The notes beneath the pieces are model-generated. The model had not been told where the DNA came from. It worked only from the letters and a program-made list of their open reading frames with translations, and made no database searches. From assembly GCF_023347535.1 (NCBI RefSeq), contig NZ_CP094473.1, positions 1,984,001-2,048,000 of the forward strand: DNA of 64,000 bases. Reading direction: 5' to 3'. The stretch's first letter is position 1, and every line of letters begins with the position of its first letter. Position numbers and translations under genes: made by a program. Shown piece after piece: positions 41,198-49,992 of the stretch. This DNA comes from Faecalibacterium sp. HTF-F (GTDB taxonomy: Bacteria; Bacillota; Clostridia; Oscillospirales; Ruminococcaceae).

Positions 41198-41794
41198 TCA
41201 GAACAGAATATCCTCCGGCTTGAACTTATCTTTTTCGGTAATGGGGCGGATCACCTTGCAGGGCACCCCCGCAGCGATGACGCCGGCGGGAATGTCATGA
41301 GTGACGACGCTTCCCGCCCCGATAACCGAGCCTGCCCCGATGGTAACGCCGCCGCAGACGGTGGAATTTGCGCCGATCCAGACGTTTTCCTCCAGCGTAA
41401 TGGGTGCCGAGGTGCCAATGCCGTGGCTGCGCTGCTCCGGGTCGATGGCATGACCGGAGCAGGCAAGGCATACGCCGGGGGCAATAAAGGCACCTGCTCC
41501 GATGTTTACCGGAGAGGTATCCAGAATGACGCAGTTATAATTGATGACCGCCAAGCCGTGGGTATGGATATTGAAGCCATAGTCACAGTGGAAATCTGGC
41601 TCAATGCCGGTCATGGGAGAGCAGGTGCCCAGCAGGGTCTGCAGGATACTGCGCCGCTTTTCCTGTTCGTTAGGAGCGGTGCGGTTGTACTCCCAGCACA
41701 GTTGCTTTGCACGGTTCTGTTCCTCCGTGGGGGTGTTTTCATAGCCGCTGACGTAGGCGGCAGGGCGTTTCATAATATCCAGAGCGTTCATCAT
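41198..41794 (-). CDS. Maltose/galactoside O-acetyltransferase-like protein
   Basis: This 198-residue protein belongs to the Maa/LacA/NodL group. An N-terminal helical cap ([20 protein letters not shown]) is followed by hexapeptide repeats, [20 protein letters not shown], the active-site [10 protein letters not shown] (catalytic His) and [20 protein letters not shown]. It acetylates a sugar with acetyl-CoA. The start at 41794 follows AAAGGAC. A promoter with -10 TATAAT lies at 41827-41855. Confidence 0.88.
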   Translation of the reverse strand: MMNALDIMKRPAAYVSGYENTPTEEQNRAKQLCWEYNRTAPNEQEKRRSILQTLLGTCSPMTGIEPDFHCDYGFNIHTHGLAVINYNCVILDTSPVNIGAGAFIAPGVCLACSGHAIDPEQRSHGIGTSAPITLEENVWIGANSTVCGGVTIGAGSVIGAGSVVTHDIPAGVIAAGVPCKVIRPITEKDKFKPEDILF

Positions 41795-41826
41795 GTTTGT
41801 CCTTTCCATACAGTGTTTTTTCAAGG

Positions 41827-41855
41827 ATTATACCACATTCTCTGTCGGTGTATAA
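41827..41855 (-). promoter_or_regulatory. Promoter of the sugar acetyltransferase gene
   Basis: On the minus strand -10 TATAAT (41827-41832) and a weak -35 TTATAC (41850-41855) are 17 bp apart. Confidence 0.6.
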
Positions 41856-41869
41856 TAGGCTGCTTTTCC

Positions 41870-42199
41870 TCATTTGTTTGTCCGCTTGATCTTCTCCATC
41901 GCTTTGCCCTTAGTCAGCTCATCCACCAGCTTGTCCAAATAGCGGATCTCCTTCATCAGCGGCTCTTCGATGCTCTCCAGCTTTACGCCGCAGATGCTGC
42001 CCTTTATGAGCACCCGGTCCGGATTGAGCTGCGGAGCATCTCGAAAGAAATCTCCATACAGCGTTCCATTCTGCACCGCAGCCTCAATTTGCGGGGCGCT
42101 GTAACCCGTCAGCCACCCAATAATTTCATCTACTTCTGCCTGCGTCCGCCCCTTGCGGACTGCCTTTGCCACCAGCATAGGATATATTTTTGCAAATGG
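41870..42199 (-). pseudogene. DUF2200 protein, 5' truncated
   Basis: The frame reads [20 protein letters not shown] followed by [19 protein letters not shown], as in DUF2200 proteins, whose normal start (a dozen residues such as MxxRIYxMS) is missing. In its place lies the terminator hairpin of the adenine deaminase gene. An internal ATG at 42178 could still give a 102-residue product, but it has no ribosome binding site. The function of DUF2200 is unknown. Confidence 0.65.
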
Positions 42200-42240
42200 C
42201 CCGGAGACAGACCATTCGGGTCGGTCTCCGGCAGTATTTT
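42200..42240 (-). terminator. Terminator of the adenine deaminase gene
   Basis: Arms CCGGAGAC and GTCTCCGG with inner GAC/GTC pairing enclose a loop. It lies 15 bp past the deaminase stop and abuts the truncated DUF2200 frame. Confidence 0.6.
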
Positions 42241-42252
42241 TGTTATTGCCTA

Positions 42253-43992
42253 TTAAAAAACAGCCGGAACGACTTTCTGCTGCGCTACATCGATGATGCC
42301 GTATGTATTCAGTCTGAGTTTGGGAATGACCGGAAGGCTGACGAAGGCGAGGGTCATAAAAATGCCGATGTCTTCCGCTACACCATGTGCCTTGAGGGCA
42401 TCGTTCAGCGCCTGCATTTTCGCCGCAACGCTCTCTGCGCTTTCGGTGCTCATCAATCCGGCCACCGGAAGCGCAAGTTCTGCCACGACCTGTCCATCTG
42501 CCACAAATGCAAGTCCGCCTTTGTTTTTCCGCACGGTGTTGCCGGCCAGCATCATATCGGTATCGTTGTCCCCTGCCACAATCAGGTTATGGGAATCATG
42601 TGCGATGCTCGATGCAACGGCTCCGCATTTCAGGCTGAAGTTTCCTAAAAAGCCAATGCCCACATGGCCGGAGTGATGATGCCGCTCAAAAACGGCCAGT
42701 TTTACGATGTTGTGTTCCGGGTCCACACCGGGAGCTTTGCCCGGATGCCGTTGGAACGGGATGATTTTTTCCTCCGTAAGCAGCTCGCCCCGGTTCAGGC
42801 AGATGACACGCTCCTGCTCCCCGCTTTCCCGAAGTTCCAGGTCCTGCAGTGTGATCTCATCCAGATCAAAGGAATCCATAACGTGGGAAAATCTCACACG
42901 GTCGATGTCAAACGGTGCGGGTTTCAGCGTTTTTCCGTGCTCGGCCACCAGCGTGCCATTCTTGTAAACCTGTTCGACCGTAAAGGATTCCAGATCAGGA
43001 ACCACAACCAGATCTGCCCGGTACCCCGGTGCTACGGCACCGCGTTGCTTGAACCCAAAATACTGTGCCGGGACCAGCGTTGCCATTTTGACGGCCACTG
43101 CTGGGTCTGCGCCCAGCCGGATCGCTTTACGGATGTTGGAATCGATGTGTCCGCTGTCCAGCAGGTCACCGGGGTGCTTATCATCTGTCACCAGCATACA
43201 GCGGCTGCAATAGGGCTCCCGGAACAGCGGCATCAGGGCCTCCATATTTTTGGCAGCCGTTCCTTCCCGGACCATGATATATTGTCCAAGCCGGAGTTTT
43301 TCCATGGCTTCCTCGATGTTGGAGCACTCGTGATCGGACTGAACGCCTGCCGCAATATAAGCATTCAGGTCCTTATCGCTCAAGAGCGGCGCATGGCCAT
43401 CCACGATCTTTCCCGCTTCGGTGCAGTCGCGGATCTTCTGCAGGATCTTCGGGTCACAGCGCACCGTTCCATAGGCGTTCATCAGTTCCGCAAGCCCCAG
43501 CACGCGGGGATTGCCGTAGTAAGGCCGCAGCTGTTCTGCGTTCAGCACCGCACCGGATTCATCCAGATCCGTGGCCGGCACACAGGAGGGCAGCATGAAA
43601 TAAACCGAAAGGGTCAGATTTTTTGTCGTTTCCAGCATGAAATCCAAGCCTTCCAGCCCCGCAACGTTCGAGATCTCGTGTGGGTCTGTGACCACTGCAG
43701 TGGTACCGTGGGGCAGCACTGCCTGCTCGAAAGCCGGACCACAGAGCATGGAGCTTTCGATGTGAATATGCCCATCGATCAGGCCCGGGCAGACATATTT
43801 GCCGTGCAGATCAACTTCTTTCCGGCCATGATACGTGCCCACGCCCACGATCGAATTTCCGCTGATGGCAATATCAGCGGTGTCGATCTCATCGGTAAAC
43901 ACATTGACGATTCTGGCATTTTTCAAAACCAGATCAGCCAAAGCATCTCCTCTGCCTGCCGAGATCCGGCGTTTCAGCTCATCAGACTGCAT
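42253..43992 (-). CDS. ade: Adenine deaminase
   Basis: This 579-residue metallo-dependent hydrolase has [12 protein letters not shown] with H75 and H77 for metal, then [17 protein letters not shown] and VQSDHECSN in the barrel. The C-terminal adenine-deaminase domain carries [11 protein letters not shown] and a [10 protein letters not shown] segment. It converts adenine to hypoxanthine and ammonia in purine salvage in the cytoplasm. Length and domain order match full-length Ade. The start follows GAGGAGATG; copy 3 of the terminator-promoter cassette lies upstream. Confidence 0.92.
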   Translation of the reverse strand: MQSDELKRRISAGRGDALADLVLKNARIVNVFTDEIDTADIAISGNSIVGVGTYHGRKEVDLHGKYVCPGLIDGHIHIESSMLCGPAFEQAVLPHGTTAVVTDPHEISNVAGLEGLDFMLETTKNLTLSVYFMLPSCVPATDLDESGAVLNAEQLRPYYGNPRVLGLAELMNAYGTVRCDPKILQKIRDCTEAGKIVDGHAPLLSDKDLNAYIAAGVQSDHECSNIEEAMEKLRLGQYIMVREGTAAKNMEALMPLFREPYCSRCMLVTDDKHPGDLLDSGHIDSNIRKAIRLGADPAVAVKMATLVPAQYFGFKQRGAVAPGYRADLVVVPDLESFTVEQVYKNGTLVAEHGKTLKPAPFDIDRVRFSHVMDSFDLDEITLQDLELRESGEQERVICLNRGELLTEEKIIPFQRHPGKAPGVDPEHNIVKLAVFERHHHSGHVGIGFLGNFSLKCGAVASSIAHDSHNLIVAGDNDTDMMLAGNTVRKNKGGLAFVADGQVVAELALPVAGLMSTESAESVAAKMQALNDALKAHGVAEDIGIFMTLAFVSLPVIPKLRLNTYGIIDVAQQKVVPAVF

Positions 43993-44040
43993 AGAAACAT
44001 CTCCTCTCTCTGAAGTTCGATTTTCTCACCTGTGGATTGG

Positions 44041-44140
44041 TTCTGCCATTATTCTACCACGCCTTGCCGCTACGGAAAAGATGTCGGGAAACAAAAATGG
44101 CCCCGGAGGGCTTGTTACAGCTCTCCGGGGCCACCTTATG
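44041..44140 (-). repeat. Terminator-promoter cassette, copy 3
   Basis: On the minus strand CCCCGGAGAG and its partner form the hairpin, followed by CATTTTTG and a TTTTCC-N17-TAGAAT promoter ahead of the adenine deaminase gene. It also terminates the hsp20 transcript that ends just upstream. Confidence 0.7.
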
Positions 44141-44172
44141 TGCGTTGTGCCTTGGCGCACACGACCGGCGTT

Positions 44173-44637
44173 TTACTCGATCTCGATCAGGTTCGGGTTC
44201 TCAGGCAAAGCCTTCGTCTGCTGAGGAGCAGGCAGCTCGACGTGCAGGACGCCATCCTCGAACTTTGCGTGGATGTCTTCCTTCTTCACATCGCCCACGT
44301 AGAAACTGCGCGCGCAGGTGCCGGAGAAGGATTCGCGCCGCAGATAGCGGCCCTTCTTATCCTTTTCATCGTTGCTGTGGCTGCGCACTGCCTGAATGGT
44401 CAGGTAGCCGTCGTTCAGATCCATCTGAACGTCTTCCTTCTTGCAGCCCGGCAGGTCAACCGCTACTTCGTAGCCGTTGTCCGTCTGTTTGACATCGGTC
44501 TTCATCATGTTTGCACCGCGCTTACCAAAGGTATCACGAGCCTCACGGTTCATCATACGTTCCAGTGCAGCGTCATTCCAGAACGGATCGAAGAAATCAT
44601 CGAACAGGTTTTCATGGAAAACAGTCGGCATAAGCAT
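44173..44637 (-). CDS. Hsp20/alpha-crystallin small heat-shock protein
   Basis: This 154-residue protein begins MLMPTVFHENLFDDFFDPFW and has the alpha-crystallin core: MKTDVKQTDNGYEVAVDLPG, a YLTIQAVRS strand, RYLRRESFSGTCARSFYV, then FEDGVLHVELPA (the G-V-L motif). It holds unfolding proteins in the cytoplasm under stress. A CIRCE operator at 44773-44799 upstream indicates control by HrcA. It is followed by the cassette terminator. Confidence 0.92.
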   Translation of the reverse strand: MLMPTVFHENLFDDFFDPFWNDAALERMMNREARDTFGKRGANMMKTDVKQTDNGYEVAVDLPGCKKEDVQMDLNDGYLTIQAVRSHSNDEKDKKGRYLRRESFSGTCARSFYVGDVKKEDIHAKFEDGVLHVELPAPQQTKALPENPNLIEIE

Positions 44638-44772
44638 AAATCATTCCTCCAATCCCGGCGTTCGGGTCGGGGCAAAAAATCTGAAGCGTCCATTCAGAAG
44701 GGCTTTCCGGGGAGCCTTGCGGCTCTCCTTTTGCCCTTCCTCCTGAGCACGCCACTGTTATAGCACCGTTAA

Positions 44773-44799
44773 TTAGCAGTGTCAATAGAAGAGTGCTAA
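44773..44799 (-). promoter_or_regulatory. CIRCE operator of hsp20
   Basis: TTAGCAGTG, nine bases, GAGTGCTAA. The consensus is TTAGCACTC-N9-GAGTGCTAA; only two bases in one arm differ. It lies about 140 bp upstream of the hsp20 start and points to HrcA repression. Confidence 0.88.
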
Positions 44800-44870
44800 A
44801 ATTCATAAAAGAATAATACTTTTATAAAATCCCATGCAATCTTTTCAAAATTCAGTCGCATCATCGTATT

Positions 44871-45674
44871 TTATATCATCTTGGCAATCATGAAGCACAA
44901 CAGTTCATATGCTTCCCGGATATCCTCCGGCAGACGTTTCAAAGTCTCGTCCCGCAGTTCCTGCGGCATCCCGTAAAAAGCTTCGGCAATGCCGCCGGTG
45001 ATGCAGGCAAGGGTGTCGCTGTCGCCGCCCAGAGAGACCGCATTGCGAAGTGCATCCTCAAAACTGACGCTTTCCAGAAAAGCAATGATTGCTTCCGGCA
45101 CAGTTTCCTGACAGGTCTCCACATGATGATAGGTCGGCCGAATTTCATCGCAGGTACGGTTCAGGTCATAACCGAAGGTCTGCTCCACATATTGTTTGAT
45201 TTTCGGCTTGCTGTGGCCGGTACGGGCCAGAAAAATCACTGCCGCCGTGGCCTGCGCGCCTTTGATGCCCTCCGGGTGGTTGTGGGTGACTTCAGCGGTC
45301 ACTTTTGCCATTTCCAGCGTTTTGTCCAGCGTATCGAACAGCCAGCCCGCTGCCGACACCCGCATAGCCGAGCCGTTACCGAAACTGCCATAGGGATTCG
45401 GATTTTCTGCGTGCAGCCACCGGCGGAACATCCCGCCGTAACCGGCATGGGGATATTCACGGCCCCAGAACCGCATTTCATGCTGCACTGCACAAAATGT
45501 TCTCTCCGGCAGACCCTTTCCGTCAATCAGACCAACTGCCACCGCAGCGGTCATGACGGTATCATCGGTGAAGTGCGATTTCTCGCTCAGCAGCGGAAAA
45601 TCCTTGTGCTTGTAATTGTTGTGGTCAAATTCATAGGGACTGCCCACGATGTCACCCAAGATTGCTCCTAACAT
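44871..45674 (-). CDS. ADP-ribosylglycohydrolase (DraG/ARH-like)
   Basis: This 267-residue protein has the metal-binding motifs of ADP-ribosylglycohydrolases: GDIVGSPYEF near the start, SHFTDDTVMT near residue 35, FGNGSAMRVS near residue 100 and the late NAVSLGGDSDT. It removes ADP-ribose from proteins or small molecules using two Mg ions. Length matches the family. It starts 14 bp after the VWA gene with GGGAGGAAAC, third in the macro-VWA-ARH operon. A C-terminal relic of a second copy lies at 19786-20046. Confidence 0.9.
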   Translation of the reverse strand: MLGAILGDIVGSPYEFDHNNYKHKDFPLLSEKSHFTDDTVMTAAVAVGLIDGKGLPERTFCAVQHEMRFWGREYPHAGYGGMFRRWLHAENPNPYGSFGNGSAMRVSAAGWLFDTLDKTLEMAKVTAEVTHNHPEGIKGAQATAAVIFLARTGHSKPKIKQYVEQTFGYDLNRTCDEIRPTYHHVETCQETVPEAIIAFLESVSFEDALRNAVSLGGDSDTLACITGGIAEAFYGMPQELRDETLKRLPEDIREAYELLCFMIAKMI

Positions 45675-45688
45675 GGCTGTTTCCTCCC

Positions 45689-46348
45689 TTACCCGTGATG
45701 CCGCTTCTGGAAATCAGCTTCGATTTGTTCTTTCCACTCTGCGCCGATGGACGCGCAGCAGGGTGCTTCCCGCATCCGGGAGACTGCCTCGCTGACAACG
45801 TGGTAGTTGACCGCCACGCCCTGTGCGTCATTCTCAAACCGCACAGCCCGGTCGGACGAGATGCCGAAGCGGGCAGCTTCCTTCACAGCGTCCATGTTGG
45901 CACCGAGGAACAGGAACTCCCAGCCGTACTGCTCTTTTTCCCGCTCGATCATCCGGCGGATCTTCTCATAGCTAAACCGTTTGCTGGCGTTTTCCAGCCC
46001 GTCCGTGGTGATGACAAAGATGACCTTTTCGGCACGCTCGTCCTCCGGCAGATGGCGCTGGATGTTCGCCATCTTCTCCACGCCGTAGCCAATGGCGTCC
46101 AGTAGCGCCGTACAGCCCCGGACGTAATAGTCCTTTTCGGTCAGCGGTGCAACAGCCTTCAGTGGGAAACGGTCGTGCAGCAGCTGCACCTCATGGTCGA
46201 ACAGGATCGTGGTCACGTTGGCCTCGCCCTCCTGCTCCTTCTGCCGGGTCAGCATGGCGTTGAACCCGCCGATGGTGTCCTGCTCCAGCCCGCCCATGGA
46301 ACCGCTGCGGTCCAGAATGAAAACAAGCTCGGTAAGATTTTTCTTCAT
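45689..46348 (-). CDS. VWA-domain protein
   Basis: This 219-residue protein is one von Willebrand A domain. The MIDAS metal site appears as FILDRSGSMGG at residues 9-19, with TILFDHEV, GCTALLDAI (Thr) and VIFVITTDGLENAS (Asp). It resembles TerY-type cytoplasmic VWA proteins, often part of stress or defence gene sets. It has no signal peptide. It is second in the operon, 91 bp after the macro-HTH gene and 14 bp before the ADP-ribosylglycohydrolase. Confidence 0.88.
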   Translation of the reverse strand: MKKNLTELVFILDRSGSMGGLEQDTIGGFNAMLTRQKEQEGEANVTTILFDHEVQLLHDRFPLKAVAPLTEKDYYVRGCTALLDAIGYGVEKMANIQRHLPEDERAEKVIFVITTDGLENASKRFSYEKIRRMIEREKEQYGWEFLFLGANMDAVKEAARFGISSDRAVRFENDAQGVAVNYHVVSEAVSRMREAPCCASIGAEWKEQIEADFQKRHHG

Positions 46349-46439
46349 AATAAATGCCCTCCGTTTTGTGGTGTATCGCTTTCGTTGGCAAAAGGATACC
46401 ACAAACCGGAGGGCAAAAGGTCAACGGGCAGGCGACAAA

Positions 46440-47471
46440 TTACGCACCCAGCTGTTCCTGATCGTATTCAAACAGCAGCGTATTGACCTGATTGATGTTA
46501 TAGATTTTGTGTTCCAGGCAATACCGCACGATCCAGTCCCGCTTGGAGCCATCCGAAAAGGCATAGCCCGCACTCTTGAGCAGGTCGATGGTTTCATCTT
46601 CGGACAGGTGCAGCCCAACCGCAAAGGCCAGCACCGTTTTCTTTTTGGGGTTGTAGTCGCGATTGCACTGAATTTTGGAGAAGTGCTGCCTGGAGATGTT
46701 GGACTGCTTGTACACGGTGGAGTCTTTCAGCCCCCGCTCGTCAATGAGCCGCAGCAGCCGGGTGGTGAAGCTCTCGCCAAGGTTGTCCATCAGGCTTTCC
46801 AGACTGCGGGCTGTCCTGGGTGCCGCGGCGGGTGCCGGAACTGCACCTAGCATCGGCACGGCGGCATCTTCTTCCAGAAGCCTCCGCCGCTCTGCCAATT
46901 CCCTGCGCCGACGGCCAAATCCGTAGCTTTCATCGTTCTGTGCTACATAGTGGTCGTCAATGTACTCCTCCACCGAGGCGAACAGCTTCCGGCTCACGGC
47001 CAGCGAGCCCCGGTCGTAAAGCACCAGATACACGGTCAGGTCGTGCTCCATGACGTACTGCGTGATGGTGTCCACCGCAATGCGGAAGGCCTGTTCTTTG
47101 GGGTAGCCATAGTTCCCGCTGGACAGCAGCGGAAAGGCCACGCTCTCGCAGTGGTACTCTGCGGCTAATTCCAGTGCAGAATGGTACGCATCAGCCAGTT
47201 GTTTTGCTTCGCCAAAAAATCCACCGTGCCATGCCGGGCAGACCGCATGGAAGATATACTTTGCGGGCAGCCCGAATGCCGGGGTACACACCGCCCTGCC
47301 CGGCTCGCAGTGCCCGATGGCTTCACCGGCGGCGGTCAACTCCTGCTCCCCTGCCGCCTGATAGATGGCGCGGCTGGTGCCGCTGCCCTGCAAAAGGTTC
47401 CGGTTGGCGGGGTTGACGATGGCATCCGCTGTTACCTTGGTGATGTCGTTGCGGATCATCAGAAACGGCAT
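46440..47471 (-). CDS. Macro-domain protein with C-terminal helix-turn-helix
   Basis: This 343-residue protein begins MPFLMIRNDITKVTADAIVN with NPANRNLLQGSGTSRAIYQ, the ADP-ribose-binding face of a macro domain, and FPLLSSGNYGYPKEQAF. After a charged and alanine-proline linker (about 190-225) comes a helical domain, FTTRLLRLIDERGLKDSTV with YKQSNISRQHFSKIQ, like a Cro-type helix-turn-helix. It could sense ADP-ribose and regulate, or bring a macro domain to nucleic acid. It leads the macro-VWA-ARH operon. Confidence 0.85.
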   Translation of the reverse strand: MPFLMIRNDITKVTADAIVNPANRNLLQGSGTSRAIYQAAGEQELTAAGEAIGHCEPGRAVCTPAFGLPAKYIFHAVCPAWHGGFFGEAKQLADAYHSALELAAEYHCESVAFPLLSSGNYGYPKEQAFRIAVDTITQYVMEHDLTVYLVLYDRGSLAVSRKLFASVEEYIDDHYVAQNDESYGFGRRRRELAERRRLLEEDAAVPMLGAVPAPAAAPRTARSLESLMDNLGESFTTRLLRLIDERGLKDSTVYKQSNISRQHFSKIQCNRDYNPKKKTVLAFAVGLHLSEDETIDLLKSAGYAFSDGSKRDWIVRYCLEHKIYNINQVNTLLFEYDQEQLGA

Positions 47472-47585
47472 GGTAGTTCCTCCCTCACATGGTTTTCTTC
47501 ATCCTATCACATCCGGCGGGGCGGTGCAAGGGGTGCTCTTGTTTCCTGTCCGCGCAGCTATTATAATAATAGGTACCGAAAGAAG

Positions 47586-48467
47586 GTGAGCTTCCTGCAC
47601 GACATCTGGAATCCATGGCACGGCTGCGTCAAGTGCAGTGAGGGCTGTCAGAACTGCTACATGTATTTTCTCGACCGGATGCGGAACCAGAACGGGGCCG
47701 AGATCTACAAAACGAAAAGCGGCTTTTCCTACCCGCTCCAGAAAGACCGCACCGGACACTACAAAATCCAGAGTGGCGAGCAGATCCGGGTCTGCATGAC
47801 GTCGGATTTCTTCTTGGAAGAAGCCGACCCGTGGCGGGCTGAGGCGTGGGACATCATGCGCCAGCGCAGCGATGTGGTGTTTTTTCTGCTCACCAAACGG
47901 CCGCAGCGGGTACGGGAGTGCCTGCCGCCGGACTGGGGCAGCGGTTGGGACAACATCTTTTTCAACGTCACCTGTGAAAATCAGCGCCGCGCCGATGAGC
48001 GCATTCCCATTCTGTTTGACCTGCCCTTCAAGCACAAGGGCATCATGTGCGCGCCCTTCATCGGGCCAGTAAGCATCCGGCAGTACCTTACCGCCGGGCA
48101 AATCGAGCAGGTCATCTGCGGCGGCGAAAACTACGATGGTGCCCGCCCCTGCAATTTCGATTGGGTCAAGTCTCTCCGGCAGGAATGCGTGGATGCCAAC
48201 GTAACCTTCTGCTTTATCGAGACCGGCACCGTGTTCATCAAGGACGGCAGGCGCTACCACCTGCCAAACAAGCAGCTGCAAAGCCGAATGGCCTGTAAAT
48301 CCGGCATGAATTTTCAGGGCAGGCCCATTCATTTTGACCTCGTGGACGACTGGGGCTACCCTATCCCGCAGGAAGATCTCTATGTGCCCCATTTCCGCGC
48401 AAACTGCGAGACCTGCGGCAGCAAGTTGATCTGCAACGGCTGCAGTGACTGCGGAAAATGCTTATAA
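47586..48467 (+). CDS. DUF5131 / phage Gp37-like radical-SAM-type protein
   Basis: This 293-residue protein starts near HDIWNPWHGCVKCSEGCQNC, a CxxxC-type cluster of the DUF5131 (Gp37/Gp68) family, related to radical SAM enzymes. VCMTSDFFLEEADPWRAEAW, FLLTKRPQR and NVTCENQRRADERI follow. The C-terminus has a Cys-rich end (CETCGSKLICNGCSDCGKC). The substrate is unknown. The GTG at 47586 is the only plausible start and its ribosome binding site overlaps it, so the true start codon may be weak or changed. Confidence 0.75.
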   Translation: MSFLHDIWNPWHGCVKCSEGCQNCYMYFLDRMRNQNGAEIYKTKSGFSYPLQKDRTGHYKIQSGEQIRVCMTSDFFLEEADPWRAEAWDIMRQRSDVVFFLLTKRPQRVRECLPPDWGSGWDNIFFNVTCENQRRADERIPILFDLPFKHKGIMCAPFIGPVSIRQYLTAGQIEQVICGGENYDGARPCNFDWVKSLRQECVDANVTFCFIETGTVFIKDGRRYHLPNKQLQSRMACKSGMNFQGRPIHFDLVDDWGYPIPQEDLYVPHFRANCETCGSKLICNGCSDCGKCL

Positions 48468-48481
48468 AATAAAGGAGTTCT

Positions 48482-48847
48482 ATGAAGAACCAGAAGAAAA
48501 AATCGTTTCCCCGCAGAGTGTTCCTCTGCCTGCTGGCTGTTTTGCTGGCCGTCTGCGTTGCGTCCGGCGTTTACGTCAGCGACTACTACCACGCAGACCT
48601 GACCGACAGCGGCCTGCGGGTCTATGCCGCCTACGGCAGCGAGGACGGCGTACTGAACCGCGAAAAGTACGAAGCCGACCGCGTAAATCTTCCGCAGGAC
48701 ACTACCGAAACGGTCATTGACGGCGGCTGTCATGCCGGATTCGGCAGCTACGGTGCCCAGAAGGGCGACGGCGCGCCTGTTATCTCCGCCGAGGAACAGC
48801 AACAGCAGACAGCGGGTGCACTGGCGGCGTGGATGACTCTTCAATAA
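48482..48847 (+). pseudogene. Alpha/beta hydrolase with in-frame internal deletion
   Basis: The N-terminus MKNQKKKSFPRRVFLCLLAV is a signal anchor ending SDYYHAD, as in secreted alpha/beta hydrolases of Clostridia. The next residue already belongs to the C-terminal part: LTDSGLRVYAAYGSEDGVL, NREKYEADRVNLP, then IDGGCHAGFGSYGAQKGDG with the catalytic His. The central 115-130 residues with the nucleophile Ser are absent, yet the frame is kept. The 121-residue product cannot be an active hydrolase. It is 15 bp after the DUF5131 gene with AAAGGAG. Confidence 0.75.
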
Positions 48848-48856
48848 AAAGCAAAA

Positions 48857-48901
48857 TATCCCGACCATTTTCCTGCAAATCACAGGAGAATGGCCGGGAC
48901 T
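48857..48901. terminator. Strong terminator between converging genes
   Basis: Seventeen-base arms (TCCCGACCATTTTCCTG and a near-perfect partner) enclose a seven-base loop, followed by TTTCTTTC on the plus strand. Confidence 0.85.
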
Positions 48902-48927
48902 TTCTTTCGTATTCCGTAAATCAGGAA

Positions 48928-49380
48928 TCAATACAAATGAAATTTATGGCTGATCTGATGTGCAATTTCATCCGGCAGCGGGCGGAAACCGATGCAGGTC
49001 AGGGTCATGCCTTCTCCGTTTTCATCAAATTCTTCCGGTTCCAACTCGGTGTGGCAGGCATCCCGGATAAGGAAGAAGTCTTTGTTTTCCACAAGCCCCA
49101 GTTCTTCGGCAATGGTCTTTGCTTTCAACAGCTGATTGCGGTTCTTTGCCCCGCAGATAGTTTTGGTAAAAGAGCCATCGAACCACTCTTCGTAAGTTGC
49201 CTTATCCAACATGATTTCTGCCCGATAGCCGGTAATTTCTCCGTCTTTCTCAATGGGTTCCACGCCCTGTCCCATGCCGATGGGGTCGGTGAGGAATGCC
49301 AGCGAAGCATGGCAGCACTGCGCCGCCAGCTTACCGGGAGACATCTGCAGGTCTTTTCGTGCAATGATGAGTTGACGCAT
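48928..49380 (-). CDS. Peptidyl-tRNA hydrolase, PTH2 family
   Basis: This 150-residue protein starts MRQLIIARKDLQMSPGKLAA followed by QCCHAS, the PTH2 signature with the catalytic Lys and Cys/His region, and ends with an IGFRPLPDEIAHQI segment. PTH2 releases peptides from tRNA and is the archaeal/eukaryal form, found in bacteria as an accessory gene. The start follows GAAGGAG. It is the last gene of a three-gene cluster with a pentapeptide-repeat protein and a tyrosine phosphatase, with 12-bp gaps. Confidence 0.82.
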   Translation of the reverse strand: MRQLIIARKDLQMSPGKLAAQCCHASLAFLTDPIGMGQGVEPIEKDGEITGYRAEIMLDKATYEEWFDGSFTKTICGAKNRNQLLKAKTIAEELGLVENKDFFLIRDACHTELEPEEFDENGEGMTLTCIGFRPLPDEIAHQISHKFHLY

Positions 49381-49392
49381 TTTTTCTCCTTC

Positions 49393-49980
49393 TTACGACA
49401 GCTTGATCTTCAAATCTGCCAGCAGATTCACCGCTTCCGGCAGGGAAAATTTCGCATCCTTCAGGCGGCTGCCCAGAATGTCCACCTTATAGCCTGTAGC
49501 ATCCCGGAAATCCGCCTTGCGCAGATCACACTGGTAGAACTCCGTTTCGTGAAGTTCCACTCCCTTGAAATTCGCCAGCTGCATCTCGCATTTGGCAAAC
49601 ATAGAGCCGACGATCTCGTTTCCGTCTGAAAAGTTGAAACGGTTAAAGTTCATTTCGGTGAAGGTGTTATATTTCAGACTGCACTCTTTCAGCGTGTGAA
49701 TGGGGTCTGGGAAGGCACCGTTGGACATCAGCGGTGCCCACTCGATTTCATTCAGGCGGCAGTCCTCAAAATCCAGCGACTGCACCGAGGAATGGGTACT
49801 GCGCAGACCTGTGATCTCACACCGCACGAATTTGCACTCGTTCAGCGTGGTATGATTCAGTTCGCATTTGGTAAAGGAGCAATCCACAAACACGCAGTCG
49901 GTAAAGTCGCAGTCCTCAAAAGTCTCCTCGGTGAACGACAGGTCAGCAAACCGTTCACCTTCACAATAACGCTCTGTCAT
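49393..49980 (-). CDS. Pentapeptide-repeat protein
   Basis: This 195-residue protein consists of A(D/N)LxF-like repeats: FADLSFTEETFEDCDFTDC, VFVDCSFTKCELNHTTLNEC, and later ANFKGVELHETEF and CDLRKADFRDA. It should form a right-handed quadrilateral beta-helix like Qnr/MfpA, which mimic DNA and can protect gyrase. Many members have other roles. There is no signal peptide. It lies 12 bp before pth2 and 12 bp after the phosphatase. Confidence 0.85.
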   Translation of the reverse strand: MTERYCEGERFADLSFTEETFEDCDFTDCVFVDCSFTKCELNHTTLNECKFVRCEITGLRSTHSSVQSLDFEDCRLNEIEWAPLMSNGAFPDPIHTLKECSLKYNTFTEMNFNRFNFSDGNEIVGSMFAKCEMQLANFKGVELHETEFYQCDLRKADFRDATGYKVDILGSRLKDAKFSLPEAVNLLADLKIKLS

Positions 49981-49992
49981 AAAATTCTCCTG

